Positions 1-8,487 are shown, numbered from the stretch's first letter. The stretch is 22,139 nucleotides of DNA from Verrucomicrobiales bacterium (GCA_947487925.1 CANLCA010000002.1:1-22139), one strand, 5' to 3'. Translations and numbers: made by a program. Notes: generated by a model not told the origin, from the sequence alone.

Positions 1-232
1 AGAATGCCAGCGCCACCCCCCGAGGCGATGCGACGCGCAGCCCCGCTCGACCCGACACCGCCAGCGGCACGAGGATCGGCACGAGGCCAATGGTGGAAAT
101 CGCCTGGCTCTGCTCGGCGGTGAGCGCGTTGCCGAGGAGTTTGGAAAGGACGGCCCACACCCCCCACGCGAGCAGCGCGGCAAAGGTCCAGAGCAACCAG
201 CGCGGTTGTGCCTTGGCGTTCGTCTCGCTCAT
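1..232 (-). CDS. EamA/DMT-family transporter, N-terminal part (runs off the left edge)
   Basis: The 77 visible codons, translated from the minus strand, begin with a short polar head. A hydrophobic segment follows at about residues 12-35, rich in Trp/Leu and containing WGVWAVLSKLLG. A polar stretch (AEQSQA) leads into a second hydrophobic segment at about 46-65 (GLVPILVPLA). This pattern of short alternating helices is typical of the drug/metabolite transporter (EamA) superfamily, inner-membrane proteins of about 300 residues with ten helices. The substrate cannot be inferred. The ATG overlaps the stop of the DUF1080 gene (ATGA), so the two are probably co-transcribed and translationally coupled. 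Lying next to a DUF1080 protein and a GH32 enzyme, a sugar or sugar-derivative role is possible but only inferred. The remaining two thirds or more of the gene lie outside the window. Confidence 0.7.
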   Translation of the reverse strand, partial: MSETNAKAQPRWLLWTFAALLAWGVWAVLSKLLGNALTAEQSQAISTIGLVPILVPLAVSGRAGLRVASPRGVALAF

Positions 233-837
233 GGAAGTTCCTTCACGCGCAGATTGCGAAAGCGCACCGTCTTGCCGTCGTTGTAATTTTGCAGGCCGAT
301 GTAGCCAAAGGCGCTGCGCTGCTTCGGGTCGGTCCACGTCGTCACGAGTTTGCCGTTCATCCGCACGGCATAGCTGTGGCCGTCGCAAGCCAGTTCAAAT
401 TCGTTCCACGCACCGGCCGGGCGCGTATTGGCGTTCGTCGAAGCCTGGAACGGATAAATCGACCCGGTGCGCCACGTTGGATTCTCGGGATGCGGATCAC
501 CAATCTCCATCTCGTGCCCGCGCCTGACCGCCACCCACGGGTCGCTCCCCGGATTCGGGAAGCGCACGAAGACGCCGGAATCCGCAGTGGGCTGTTCCTG
601 TTTGAATTCTCCGCGCAGGACCAAGTTGGTGAACATGCGGTTCGTGAACCACCACAAACCCATGCCGCCGGTCGCCGTCGCCACGCCATTCTCCAGTTTG
701 AATGCACCCGGCCCGCATTGCACCCAGCCCGCGCGCGCGGGCTGGTCGAAAAGAGCCTTCCACTCCCCTCCGTCAGCCGCCTGCGCGAGGCCAACGCCCA
801 GAGTCATCAACCCAATGGCGGTAAGTTTTAGGAACAT
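229..837 (-). CDS. Exported DUF1080 (3-keto-disaccharide hydrolase-like) protein
   Basis: This 202-residue protein has a clear signal peptide: FLKLTAIGLMTLGVGLAQA, with cleavage expected after AQA near residue 20. A single DUF1080 (PF06439) domain fills the rest. Its hallmarks are EWKALFD near the mature N-terminus, the SGVFVRFPNPG strand, the H-E-M-E-IGDPH segment, GAWNEFELACDGHSYAVRMNG, and the closing GYIGLQNYNDGKTVRFRNLRVKEL strand. The fold is a concanavalin-like jelly roll. Some members hydrolyse 3-keto-glycosides, but many are unassigned, so the reaction here is unproven. I chose the ATG at 837 over an in-frame ATG at 993 because it places the signal peptide at the N-terminus. No Shine-Dalgarno sequence is visible. 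The stop overlaps the start of the downstream EamA gene by 4 nt. Confidence 0.85.
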   Translation of the reverse strand: MFLKLTAIGLMTLGVGLAQAADGGEWKALFDQPARAGWVQCGPGAFKLENGVATATGGMGLWWFTNRMFTNLVLRGEFKQEQPTADSGVFVRFPNPGSDPWVAVRRGHEMEIGDPHPENPTWRTGSIYPFQASTNANTRPAGAWNEFELACDGHSYAVRMNGKLVTTWTDPKQRSAFGYIGLQNYNDGKTVRFRNLRVKELP

Positions 838-1096
838 GAATTGACGCCCAGTATGAAGCAGCCGCCGCCTGATACAATACACTTGAGTACAAAATGAATT
901 GAGAAAGAGTTCAACCCGCAGATAGGCTGCGCTTCCTATGTCTCGCCATCCTTCCAAGCGAACCAGCCGCCGCGTGGCAGTCTGCGTGGACAAAAGCCGC
1001 AGCTACGTGGATGAACTCGCCGCGTATCACGCCGAGGGCATCCTTTACCACGCGCCACCTCGCCAGACGAACACCCGATGTGGTAGACTCCTTGCC

Positions 1097-2701
1097 ATGA
1101 ACCGCAAATTCATCGTCAACACCAGCACCGACATCCTCGGCTTCGCGGGCAGGCTCTGGCTCGCACTCATCATCGCCTTCCTGCTGGCTCGGCTGGCCGC
1201 TCTCCAAGCCGCCGATAAACCGCCCGAGCCTGCCCAGGCTGCTGCGATCACCGAGGACCTCGCGCTGAACTATCATCTCATGCATCCCGGCGGCGCCAGT
1301 TTGCCAGGCGATCCGAACGCGGCGTTTTATCTGGATGGCAACTACCATCTGCACTACATCTTGGCCCATCCGTGGAATGGAAAAGGCTCATTCGCCTTCG
1401 TCCACGTCACCAGTCCCGACATGCTGCACTGGACCTGGCAGCCCACAAAGCTCCAGCCTTCCTTCACCGGTCACGGCATGTTCAGCGGCACCGGTTTCAT
1501 GACGAAGGAAGGTAAACCCGCCACCATCTACCACGGCCAGGGATCGGGCAAAAACCAGATCGCCATCGCGAAAGACCAGCACCTCTCCGCCTGGGAAAAG
1601 CCCTACCCGGTGGACGCGCGCAACGCCGACGGCACCGAGGCGAAGATCAACCATTGGGACCCCGACTGCTTCCTTATCGGCGATACCTACTACGCCATCT
1701 CCGGCGGTGAGAAGGTGCCGTTGCTGAAGTCCAGGGATCTCAAGACGTGGACACACGTTGGTGACTTCCTTCGGCATGACCTGCGCGACGTGGCCTACGG
1801 CGAGGACATCTCTTGCCCGAACTTCTTTCCCCTGGGCAACAAGTGGATGCTGCTGTGCATCAGCCATCACCTGGGCTGCCGCTATTACCTCGGCGATTGG
1901 GACGCGCAGGCCGAGCAGTTCGTGCCGCAGACCCACGGCCGGATGAACTGGCGTCGGGAAAATCAGAGCCTCTTTGGCATGCGGCAATGGCGCGTGGACT
2001 TCTTTGCGCCCGAGAGCCTGCTCACCCCCGATGGCCGCCGCGTCATGTGGGCCTGGCTCGCGACCCTCGGCCGGTCCGATGGCAAGATGGATAATCGCAC
2101 CATCCAGTCCCTCCCGCGCGAACTCAGGCTGCCGGACGACGGTATCCTGCGCCTCAAACCTCTGCGGGAACTCGAATCGCTCCGCCACGACCCCGTCACC
2201 CTGCACGACCTCACTATCAGCGAACCCGCCAAAGACGTGCTACTCGATGTTGCGCCCGCCGGAACGAAGATCGCCACCCTGGACGGCGACGCCATCGAAC
2301 TCCGGATCACCATCGCGCGCGCCCAGGCGGAGCGGAAACTCTTTGGCTTTACCCTGTTTGCCGACGGCAAAGGCGGCGGTCTGTCGATCCTGTTCCGGCC
2401 CGAGACCGGCACGCTGCGACTGGGGGCCACCGAGGCGCCATTCGCCCTCGCGGACCTCCCCAAGGGCGCGGACGTTGAGCTGCGAGTCTTCATCGACAAA
2501 TACCTCGTCGAAGTGTTCGCCAACGACCGGCAAGCCATGCTCGCTGAGCACCCCGACTACCGCGGCAAGCCGGACCTAAACGCTTTCAGCGTCGGTGCAC
2601 CCATCACGCTCAAGCAGGTCGAAATCTGGAAACTCAAGCCTACCAACCAGGGCTTCCGCAAAGCCCAGAAAAACCGCAACTGGGAACCGGCCACGAAGTA
2701 A
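1097..2701 (+). CDS. Secreted GH32-family glycoside hydrolase (fructosidase/levanase-like)
   Basis: This protein has 534 residues, with a hydrophobic export signal at about residues 17-39 ending in LQAAD. The five-bladed beta-propeller of GH32 spans about 55-345. GDPNA at 71-75 corresponds to the WMNDPNG block and supplies the nucleophile (D72). FSGTG at 129-133 matches the FSGS block, and HWDPD at 186-190 matches RDP (D188). GEDISCPNFFPLG at 235-247 matches the EC block, with E236 the probable acid/base. A beta-sandwich domain follows at about 380-515 and contains the typical VEVFAND at 471-477. The enzyme should hydrolyse beta-fructosides (sucrose, inulin or levan) outside the cytoplasm; the exact substrate is unknown. 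Start chosen: an in-frame ATG at 938 would add 53 residues in front of the signal peptide. The gene is divergent from the DUF1080 gene across a 259-bp gap. Codons are markedly C-ending compared with genes to the right. Confidence 0.88.
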   Translation: MNRKFIVNTSTDILGFAGRLWLALIIAFLLARLAALQAADKPPEPAQAAAITEDLALNYHLMHPGGASLPGDPNAAFYLDGNYHLHYILAHPWNGKGSFAFVHVTSPDMLHWTWQPTKLQPSFTGHGMFSGTGFMTKEGKPATIYHGQGSGKNQIAIAKDQHLSAWEKPYPVDARNADGTEAKINHWDPDCFLIGDTYYAISGGEKVPLLKSRDLKTWTHVGDFLRHDLRDVAYGEDISCPNFFPLGNKWMLLCISHHLGCRYYLGDWDAQAEQFVPQTHGRMNWRRENQSLFGMRQWRVDFFAPESLLTPDGRRVMWAWLATLGRSDGKMDNRTIQSLPRELRLPDDGILRLKPLRELESLRHDPVTLHDLTISEPAKDVLLDVAPAGTKIATLDGDAIELRITIARAQAERKLFGFTLFADGKGGGLSILFRPETGTLRLGATEAPFALADLPKGADVELRVFIDKYLVEVFANDRQAMLAEHPDYRGKPDLNAFSVGAPITLKQVEIWKLKPTNQGFRKAQKNRNWEPATK

Positions 2702-2926
2702 CAAAGATCCATGTTCTGGATAGCTCCATCTGAAATGGACACCACCGCCATGCTCGACGAAAGACCCGCGGAAAAGAATCTTTCCCCCTTGAACCTCAAG
2801 TCTCAGCTGTCCGTATGGCGGAATCGCTGATTGTTATGGTTGTGGCGAGGGCATCTCAGTATGAGGTCATGGATTCCGGGGCAAATGTCACGTACTCGTG
2901 TAACCCGTCCTTCTTCAAACTCCTCC

Positions 2927-4051
2927 TCATGGCGGGATGTTCCCGGGCTTTTCTCCGGCGATTGGATCGGGGCTCTTGACGGCAACCAACGCGGCGCAGT
3001 GAACCAGGGTTGGAACGACCTGAACGGGTCGAATCCCAACTTCGTTTAACCATGACGAATACTCCGCGACACTGTAGGCGCGGCCTTCCGTGACGCTGAA
3101 CAAGGCGGCCGAATACAGGGCTATGGGGAGGGGGCCGTCCAGGCTGTCGTCTAGAAACACATCGTGAACGACTAGTCGCGCCCCCGGGGCCATCGCCTCT
3201 GAGCAACGTCTCAAGAGCTTAAGGCATTCTGGCAAATCCCAATCGTGAAGCACATTTGAAAGCAGGATGACATCGGCACCGCGCGGGAGCGGGTCCATGA
3301 ACATGTCACCTGGCACAAGTTCCACTCGATCCCCAACTCCGCTTTCCGCCGCGAACTCGGCCGCGACGCGCAGGACTTCGGGCCGATCCAGGACGATAGC
3401 TTTCAACCCGGGATTCTTTCTGAGGAACGCGATGCTATAGATCCCGGTGCCTCCGGCCACATCAAGTAGCAGCCGAGCTTGCGAGAGCGGGATGGCATTT
3501 GCGAGCGAGGGGGCCACGTTTTTCGCCCGGCCTGCCAGGGCGAGCGTGAACGCGCGCGCGCTGGAGGTTTCGTCCATGGCTGATTTCAGCCCGTCGCGGA
3601 AGATGAACCCCACACCCTGCTCGCTTGGTTTGGACCCTTTGGGTCTGTTTGTCTTCAGGCGATCTGTCATCTCGAGTACTCCGGGGGAATCGGCTGCCAG
3701 GGAGAAATAGTCTCCCACGTAGTAGGGACTTTTGCTGAGGAGATGAGCACGCGCCAGGGCCGTGAGCTGCAGGGTGCCGTCGGGGGCTTCACCGAGCATT
3801 TTCATGGCGCGTAGGGCTGTGACAAGCACATGCATGGCGCGCTCCGCCAGCCGCAAGGTTCGACGCAGGTCGTTCCAGCTTCTGGGGCCTTCGGAGAGGA
3901 GATCAAACAGCCGGAGATGAGCCACAGCCGAGACCAGAAGTTCTGTGGCGAAACTGCCACGAAACAGCTCGAAGACCTGGGCTGGATCGAACTCGGGTGG
4001 CGTCTCCGGGACGACCAATTCAGAAGAAGTGTTGCGATGTTTCGACGGCAT
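2927..4051 (-). CDS. SAM-dependent O-methyltransferase (acetylserotonin/hydroxyneurosporene OMT type)
   Basis: This 374-residue protein has the two-part layout of class I small-molecule O-methyltransferases. An N-terminal helical, winged-helix-like dimerisation region lies at about 25-120 (FELFRGSFATELLVSA, DLLSEGPRSWNDLRRTL). A Rossmann methyltransferase domain follows at about 170-360. Motif I is DVAGGTG at 197-203, the ribose-binding acidic motif is LDRPEV at 221-226, and GDMF at 248-251 follows. SNVLHDW at 265-271 carries the His that acts as catalytic base in plant and hydroxyneurosporene O-methyltransferases. The acceptor is probably a hydroxylated small molecule, but no pathway genes are adjacent to name it. 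It starts 5 nt after the stop of the SNF2 gene, so it is probably the last gene of a gamma-CA/SNF2/OMT transcript. Its end faces the GH32 gene across 225 bp, with no clear terminator seen. Confidence 0.85.
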   Translation of the reverse strand: MPSKHRNTSSELVVPETPPEFDPAQVFELFRGSFATELLVSAVAHLRLFDLLSEGPRSWNDLRRTLRLAERAMHVLVTALRAMKMLGEAPDGTLQLTALARAHLLSKSPYYVGDYFSLAADSPGVLEMTDRLKTNRPKGSKPSEQGVGFIFRDGLKSAMDETSSARAFTLALAGRAKNVAPSLANAIPLSQARLLLDVAGGTGIYSIAFLRKNPGLKAIVLDRPEVLRVAAEFAAESGVGDRVELVPGDMFMDPLPRGADVILLSNVLHDWDLPECLKLLRRCSEAMAPGARLVVHDVFLDDSLDGPLPIALYSAALFSVTEGRAYSVAEYSSWLNEVGIRPVQVVPTLVHCAALVAVKSPDPIAGEKPGNIPP

Positions 4052-4056
4052 GAGCC

Positions 4057-7000
4057 CTAGGGTTGTTCGTTTGAAAACAAATAATGAAGATCTTCAAGGG
4101 ACAAGCTTCCGGCGAATTTCTCTTCTCCCAAGACATCCTCTGCGAGGGCTTTTTTGCTGCGCTGCATCAGGCGGATCTTTTCTTCGATCGTGTTCTTTGC
4201 GAGCAGACGATAGGCGATGACCTTGTTCAGCTGGCCGATGCGATGCGTGCGATCAATGGCCTGATTTTCAACCGCCGGGTTCCACCACGGATCGAACAAG
4301 ACCACGTAGGAAGCGGCGGTCAAGTTCAAGCCGAACCCGCCTGCTTTGAGCGACAACAAGAACACCGACGCACCCTCGCGGGAATGAAAGTCTTCAATGA
4401 GCTTTCCCCGGTTTTCGGTCTGCCCTGTCAGCATGAAGTGATGCCATGTTCGGCTGGTCAGTTCCTTCGAAACCAGGTGCAACAGTTTTACAAACTGGCT
4501 GAAAACCAACACTTTGTTACCCTCCTCAAGGATTGGTTCCAGCAAATCGACCAAGGCGGAAAGTTTTGCGCTTTCGCCTTGGTCATCGTCTTCTTTCACA
4601 AGAGCGGGGTGGCAGCAGATTTGCCGAAGACGCATCAGCGAGGCGAGGAAATGGAACCTGAACTGGTCCAGGTCGTTCGTGGTTTTGACGTTCAAAAGCA
4701 ACTGCTGGGCGTATTTGAATTCGGCCCGGTACAACGCGAGTTGTTCCCCCTCGAGCTCGCAAAAGATGTCTTCCTCGATGCGGTCCGGCAGGTCTTTGGC
4801 GACCTGACCTTTAGTCCGGCGGATGAGGAAGGGCCTCGTTCTGGCGGACAATCTTTTTCTGGCCCAAGGATCTTCGTTGCTTGCGAAGGTTTTCACGAAC
4901 TGCTGCTGGTTTCCAAGAACCCCTGGCATTGCGAACGCCATGAGACTCCACAGATCCAGAAGCCTGTTTTCGATCGGAGTGCCGGTCAAAACGAGACGGT
5001 GCGAAGCGCGCAGCGTCCGGGCGATGCTTGCGGTTTGCGATTGTGGGTTTTTGATGAACTGGCCCTCGTCGAGAATGGCCGCGAGCCAATCGACGCGCGG
5101 GACTGCGGTGGCCAAAGAACGCAGTTGGGCGTAATTGATGACCACGATGTCTTGGTCGATCGCGGACGTTGCGAACGCCTCCGATTCGCCGCCGGCAAAT
5201 ACCAGCACTTTGAGCTCTGGGCAAAAGCGAGCGGCCTCGCCCTGCCAGTTGTGGGCGACTGATTTCGGGCACACCACAAGACTCGGTCGTTTCTCATCCG
5301 GGGTGGATTGTTTCAGCCAGACGAGCCAGGTCAGGGTCTGAAGTGTTTTACCCAGCCCCATGTCATCCGCCAGAATGCCTCCAAACCGGTTGGTGCTGAG
5401 ATAGGCCAAAAAATGAAATCCCTCGAGCTGATAGGGGCGGAGCTCGGCCTTGATGGACTTAGGAAACGCTGGCACCACGCGTGCTTGCAGCTCCTTTTTA
5501 CGCTCTCGTATTTGGTCGATCGTGTTCTGCGGCAATAGCGACTCAGCAGAGGGATCGGCCAGTTGCAGGGTGTGCATTCTTTGTGGGGCAGACGAGAGGT
5601 CTCGAGGACTCAACCCCAACCGGGCGATCTGCTCATCCTCAGCCTCCGAGATATTGAAGTGCATTCGTTTCCAACCTTTTTCGGGCAAGTTGACGAATTT
5701 TCCGCGAGCATCCAGCAACAGCTTTATTTCGTCCGCAGTCAGCAGGGTGTCGTTGACATCCACCGTCACTTTGAGATCGAACCAATCTATGTCCACCGGG
5801 GAGCAGTCCAGCTTCACGGTGGCTTGAACCGGGACCTCATCCAACCCTTGCAAATCCGCCGGCAAACGCACTTCAACATCCCTTGGCAATCCCGCCAGCC
5901 AGGCGGCGAAAAGCTCGGGAAACTTTTTGGTGATACGAACTCGATAATGATTCTGAAAATAGTCCCAAACCGCCTGGATAGGTTCCAGCACCGACGGGAA
6001 TAAGGCGAGGCTGGAGCGGTCGAACCGGATAAGTCCTGGAGGAGCCTTGGAGGGTTTCTGGCGTTTAGTAGCCGGTTGCCAGCTATTTCCGACGAATGAT
6101 TCGAGCATGCCGCTTTCGGGAGTTCCGGCTTGGATCTCGAGCAGGAGCACTTGCGTGCTGCTGTAGTTGCTCGGGCGCACGACGGAGCACGTCATGAAAA
6201 CTTGCAAACGTTCTTCGCGGACTTTTTGGCGAAGTCCGGCCGGCAGTTCCACATGCATCCGCGACAGCAAGTTCAAGCCTGGAGTGGTCTCAACTGCCTC
6301 TTTTGGAATTTTGTTTTCAGTTCCTGGTTTGAGGATGCCGACACACGGGTCTGGACCTTCGTAGATCGAGTCGGTGGTGATGTAGAGGGGCGGAATACCT
6401 AGGATGGCCTGGACTGGCGGCGTGAGGTGGGCACCGTTTTTAAAGGCGAGTTGCAACGAGTAGTCGTCGTCCTCGTCTTTTGGTTCCTGAACGAGCCACA
6501 ACAGCTGCTCTTGAGTTGGCCGTTCGAAGGGTTCTCCAAGGCTGGTCACCACGCGGTCGTGCAAGCTGGGATTACGCAGAATCTGACCCAACCACCTTAA
6601 GTCCTCGGCAATTTGAAAATCGAGCGTGGATTTGTCCTTCAGGTGCATCAGTCTCGAAAGCACCTCCCATAAAGGGGTGGCGTTCGGGACGATCTGGAGT
6701 TGGTCCGTATTGAAGGCGCCCAGGAGGCGTTGGAGGGCTGGTTTGGTGGGTTTAGAAAAGTCGCTTTCGGTGGCGTATCGGCATTCGAAACCCGCTTGGT
6801 CCGGCGTTAGCTTCAAGCGAATGTCGAGCAGCGGCATCTGTGCGAGGGCTGGCTTTGTCAGCTCTGAAGAGAGCAGGGTTTCCCAGCGTTTGATTTCCCT
6901 GGAACGATGCCAGCCTCGGATTTCGGGTTCTATCTCCTCGCTCAGGGAAAGCTTATGCATGTACTCCGGCAGTTTGAAGCCGGCCGACTTGAGCGTATCC

Positions 7001-7569
7001 GCAAGCGACAGCCAGAAATGGAAGTCCGACCTGCTCTTGGGCATGAAGACGGCCATGGAGTCCCACGTGTTCAGGCCTTGTGGATAGGGAAGGCCGAGCA
7101 AGTTTGTCAATTCCCAGGTTCCGACGCAGCCGGACTGAAGAACCTTTTCCTTGATCCGGCGCACGCCGGCCATGCAGCGGAGTTCTTTTCGTCCCAGGGG
7201 CTTTCCCAGCATCTGACTGAAATGGCTCTCGATTGAATCGGGAACGTAAGAGACGCCCGTTTTGCCGGCCTCCAGAAGTTCTGTGAGTTGCGTTGACTCC
7301 ATCGCCAACGCCATTGCTGCGACGTGCCGACACAGCATCTGTCCGCACGTGCATTGCGAGAGCCATTGTCGATTTTGTTGGAAGATCGAAGGTTGCTCCG
7401 TGCGATCGTCCACCACCACCCCTAAATACTCATCCTCGCTATCCACGCGTTGGATGCTCTTGACAGCGCCTTTGAGGAACAACTCCCTGCCAACGACCCG
7501 CGCATGCTGCGAGAAAGGCAGGCGTGAGGCCATGTCTCTAACACTTTTATCGATCTTTTGTTTTTTCAT
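4057..7569 (-). CDS. SWIM zinc-finger SNF2-family ATPase/helicase
   Basis: This is a 1170-residue cytoplasmic SWI2/SNF2 ATPase. The N-terminus has a SWIM zinc-binding motif CTCGQMLCRH (C73, C75, C80, H82). A long middle region (about 100-690) has no motif I recognise. The helicase core begins at LRPYQLEGFHFL. It contains Walker A in ADDMGLGKT (734-742), Walker B DEGQ (834-837), LTGTPIENR (861-869), FLIRRTK (914-920), KVLVFSQF (1019-1026), LKAGGFGLNL (1074-1083) and motif VI QAIDRTHRIGQ (1103-1113). Members of this group (HepA/RapA-like) translocate on duplex DNA and remodel protein-DNA complexes; the SWIM finger is commonly a nucleic-acid or protein contact. The precise role here is unknown. 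The start codon overlaps the stop of the gamma-carbonic-anhydrase gene (ATGA), with a partial ribosome binding site GGTGAG just upstream. The methyltransferase gene follows after 5 nt. Confidence 0.93.
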   Translation of the reverse strand: MKKQKIDKSVRDMASRLPFSQHARVVGRELFLKGAVKSIQRVDSEDEYLGVVVDDRTEQPSIFQQNRQWLSQCTCGQMLCRHVAAMALAMESTQLTELLEAGKTGVSYVPDSIESHFSQMLGKPLGRKELRCMAGVRRIKEKVLQSGCVGTWELTNLLGLPYPQGLNTWDSMAVFMPKSRSDFHFWLSLADTLKSAGFKLPEYMHKLSLSEEIEPEIRGWHRSREIKRWETLLSSELTKPALAQMPLLDIRLKLTPDQAGFECRYATESDFSKPTKPALQRLLGAFNTDQLQIVPNATPLWEVLSRLMHLKDKSTLDFQIAEDLRWLGQILRNPSLHDRVVTSLGEPFERPTQEQLLWLVQEPKDEDDDYSLQLAFKNGAHLTPPVQAILGIPPLYITTDSIYEGPDPCVGILKPGTENKIPKEAVETTPGLNLLSRMHVELPAGLRQKVREERLQVFMTCSVVRPSNYSSTQVLLLEIQAGTPESGMLESFVGNSWQPATKRQKPSKAPPGLIRFDRSSLALFPSVLEPIQAVWDYFQNHYRVRITKKFPELFAAWLAGLPRDVEVRLPADLQGLDEVPVQATVKLDCSPVDIDWFDLKVTVDVNDTLLTADEIKLLLDARGKFVNLPEKGWKRMHFNISEAEDEQIARLGLSPRDLSSAPQRMHTLQLADPSAESLLPQNTIDQIRERKKELQARVVPAFPKSIKAELRPYQLEGFHFLAYLSTNRFGGILADDMGLGKTLQTLTWLVWLKQSTPDEKRPSLVVCPKSVAHNWQGEAARFCPELKVLVFAGGESEAFATSAIDQDIVVINYAQLRSLATAVPRVDWLAAILDEGQFIKNPQSQTASIARTLRASHRLVLTGTPIENRLLDLWSLMAFAMPGVLGNQQQFVKTFASNEDPWARKRLSARTRPFLIRRTKGQVAKDLPDRIEEDIFCELEGEQLALYRAEFKYAQQLLLNVKTTNDLDQFRFHFLASLMRLRQICCHPALVKEDDDQGESAKLSALVDLLEPILEEGNKVLVFSQFVKLLHLVSKELTSRTWHHFMLTGQTENRGKLIEDFHSREGASVFLLSLKAGGFGLNLTAASYVVLFDPWWNPAVENQAIDRTHRIGQLNKVIAYRLLAKNTIEEKIRLMQRSKKALAEDVLGEEKFAGSLSLEDLHYLFSNEQP

Positions 7570-8132
7570 GACTCACCCGTCGAATCGAGGCATTGCCCAC
7601 ATTGGATGCGATGTTTGACGCAGTAGGCGGCGTTGACGACATATTTCTCCGCCCATTCTTTTAGGCGGCTGCGTTCCTCTTCTCGGAGGGGTCGGATGAC
7701 CTTTGCGGGGGATCCTAGGACCATGGAGCCGTCCGGAATTTTGGTTCCCGGGGTGACCAGCGCATTGGCCCCGATCAGGCATTGGTTTCCGATGACGGCA
7801 CCATCGAGGACTGTGGCGCCCATGCCGATCAGGCATTCATTTCCGATGACGCAAGCGTGGACAAGGGCGCCATGTCCGATGGTGACGTAATCCCCCACCA
7901 CGCAAGGGAGATCGTCGGCGAGGTGCAGCACCGCATTGTCCTGGACATTGGAATAGCGACCCACCTGAATGAAATTGATGTCCCCGCGCAGCACGGCGTT
8001 GTACCAGACGCTGGAGCCGACACCGAGGCGGACATCGCCCAGAACCACGGCGCCGCGAGCGACGTAAACGCCTTCGGCCAAGGTCGGTTGCCGACGCAAA
8101 AACAAATCGAGCCGTGCCAAAAGTGCATCCAT
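7566..8132 (-). CDS. Gamma-carbonic-anhydrase-like left-handed beta-helix protein
   Basis: This 188-residue protein is built of hexapeptide repeats (left-handed beta-helix) from about residue 20 to 145, with a C-terminal helix rich in Glu/Arg/Lys. Three His residues sit where the gamma-class (Cam/YrdA/PaaY) metal ligands are expected: H70 in NVQDNAVLH, H87 in TIGHG and H92 in LVHAC. It should form a trimer with a metal at each interface. Many YrdA-like members have little proven carbonic anhydrase activity, so the reaction is uncertain. Four possible metal ligands occur near the C-terminus (C171, H174, C178, C181), which I do not associate with the core family. I chose ATG at 8132; an in-frame TTG at 8189 would add 19 polar residues. 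It is the first gene of the probable transcript with SNF2 and the methyltransferase. Confidence 0.85.
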   Translation of the reverse strand: MDALLARLDLFLRRQPTLAEGVYVARGAVVLGDVRLGVGSSVWYNAVLRGDINFIQVGRYSNVQDNAVLHLADDLPCVVGDYVTIGHGALVHACVIGNECLIGMGATVLDGAVIGNQCLIGANALVTPGTKIPDGSMVLGSPAKVIRPLREEERSRLKEWAEKYVVNAAYCVKHRIQCGQCLDSTGES

Positions 8133-8487
8133 GTTTTGGTGAACCCAGTTGTTGCCGTAGGACGAGAGTTTGCTATTCGGACGACTCAAGCGGGGCGGCA
8201 GCCCGCGATTCGATTGCCAAGCACGTTCTCCCTGGGTGTGGGAGTTCCGCGCTTTGCATCGGGACGCGAACTAAAATCCGACGATATAAATGCTTGATAG
8301 GTTAGATTAAAGGGGCCAGGAGAAGTTCGGCAAACGAATAAACCTTAAAACGGTGGTTGGACGGTGTGAAAAAGCGCTACGGGCGATTGCCTTTTGAAGG
8401 ATCGAGAGACAGACCGTGGGATAGAGCGATCCCACGGCCCTTATGGAGTGTGACTTCCGCTTCTTGGAGCGCTCAGCGACTCGGGGG
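8133..8487. other. 355-bp intergenic region upstream of the gamma-CA gene
   Basis: No convincing gene lies here. Open frames crossing it are short or antisense to the small exported protein gene. The region must carry the promoter of the minus-strand gamma-CA/SNF2/OMT transcript. An AT-rich patch near 8270-8320 (ATATAAA, TTAGATTAAA) is the most promoter-like part, but no good -35/-10 pair could be fixed. A strong hairpin lies at 8414-8437 and is listed separately. Confidence 0.6.
8414..8437 (-). terminator. Hairpin, possible terminator of the small exported protein gene
   Basis: This is a perfect 9-bp stem, CCGTGGGAT pairing with ATCCCACGG, around a 6-nt AGAGCG loop. It sits about 50 nt beyond the stop of the minus-strand gene at 8488-8910, where a terminator is expected. 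No run of U follows on either strand, so it is not a classic intrinsic terminator. It may instead protect the 3' end of the mRNA or be a protein-binding palindrome. Confidence 0.45.

Noticed and set aside
938..1096. N-terminal extension of GH32
   Set aside because: It would put 53 basic/polar residues before a clear export signal.
1388..2206. Minus-strand open frame of 272 codons
   Set aside because: It is antisense to the GH32 catalytic domain and arises from high GC. No recognisable motif.
2702..2926. Gap between convergent GH32 and methyltransferase genes
   Set aside because: I looked for a bidirectional terminator and small genes. Only 4-5 bp stems (such as TCCAT/ATGGA) were seen, so nothing is called.
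4084..5262. Long plus-strand open frame (392 codons)
   Set aside because: It lies fully antisense to the helicase core of the SNF2 gene, whose motifs are unmistakable. The antisense translation shows no domain pattern.
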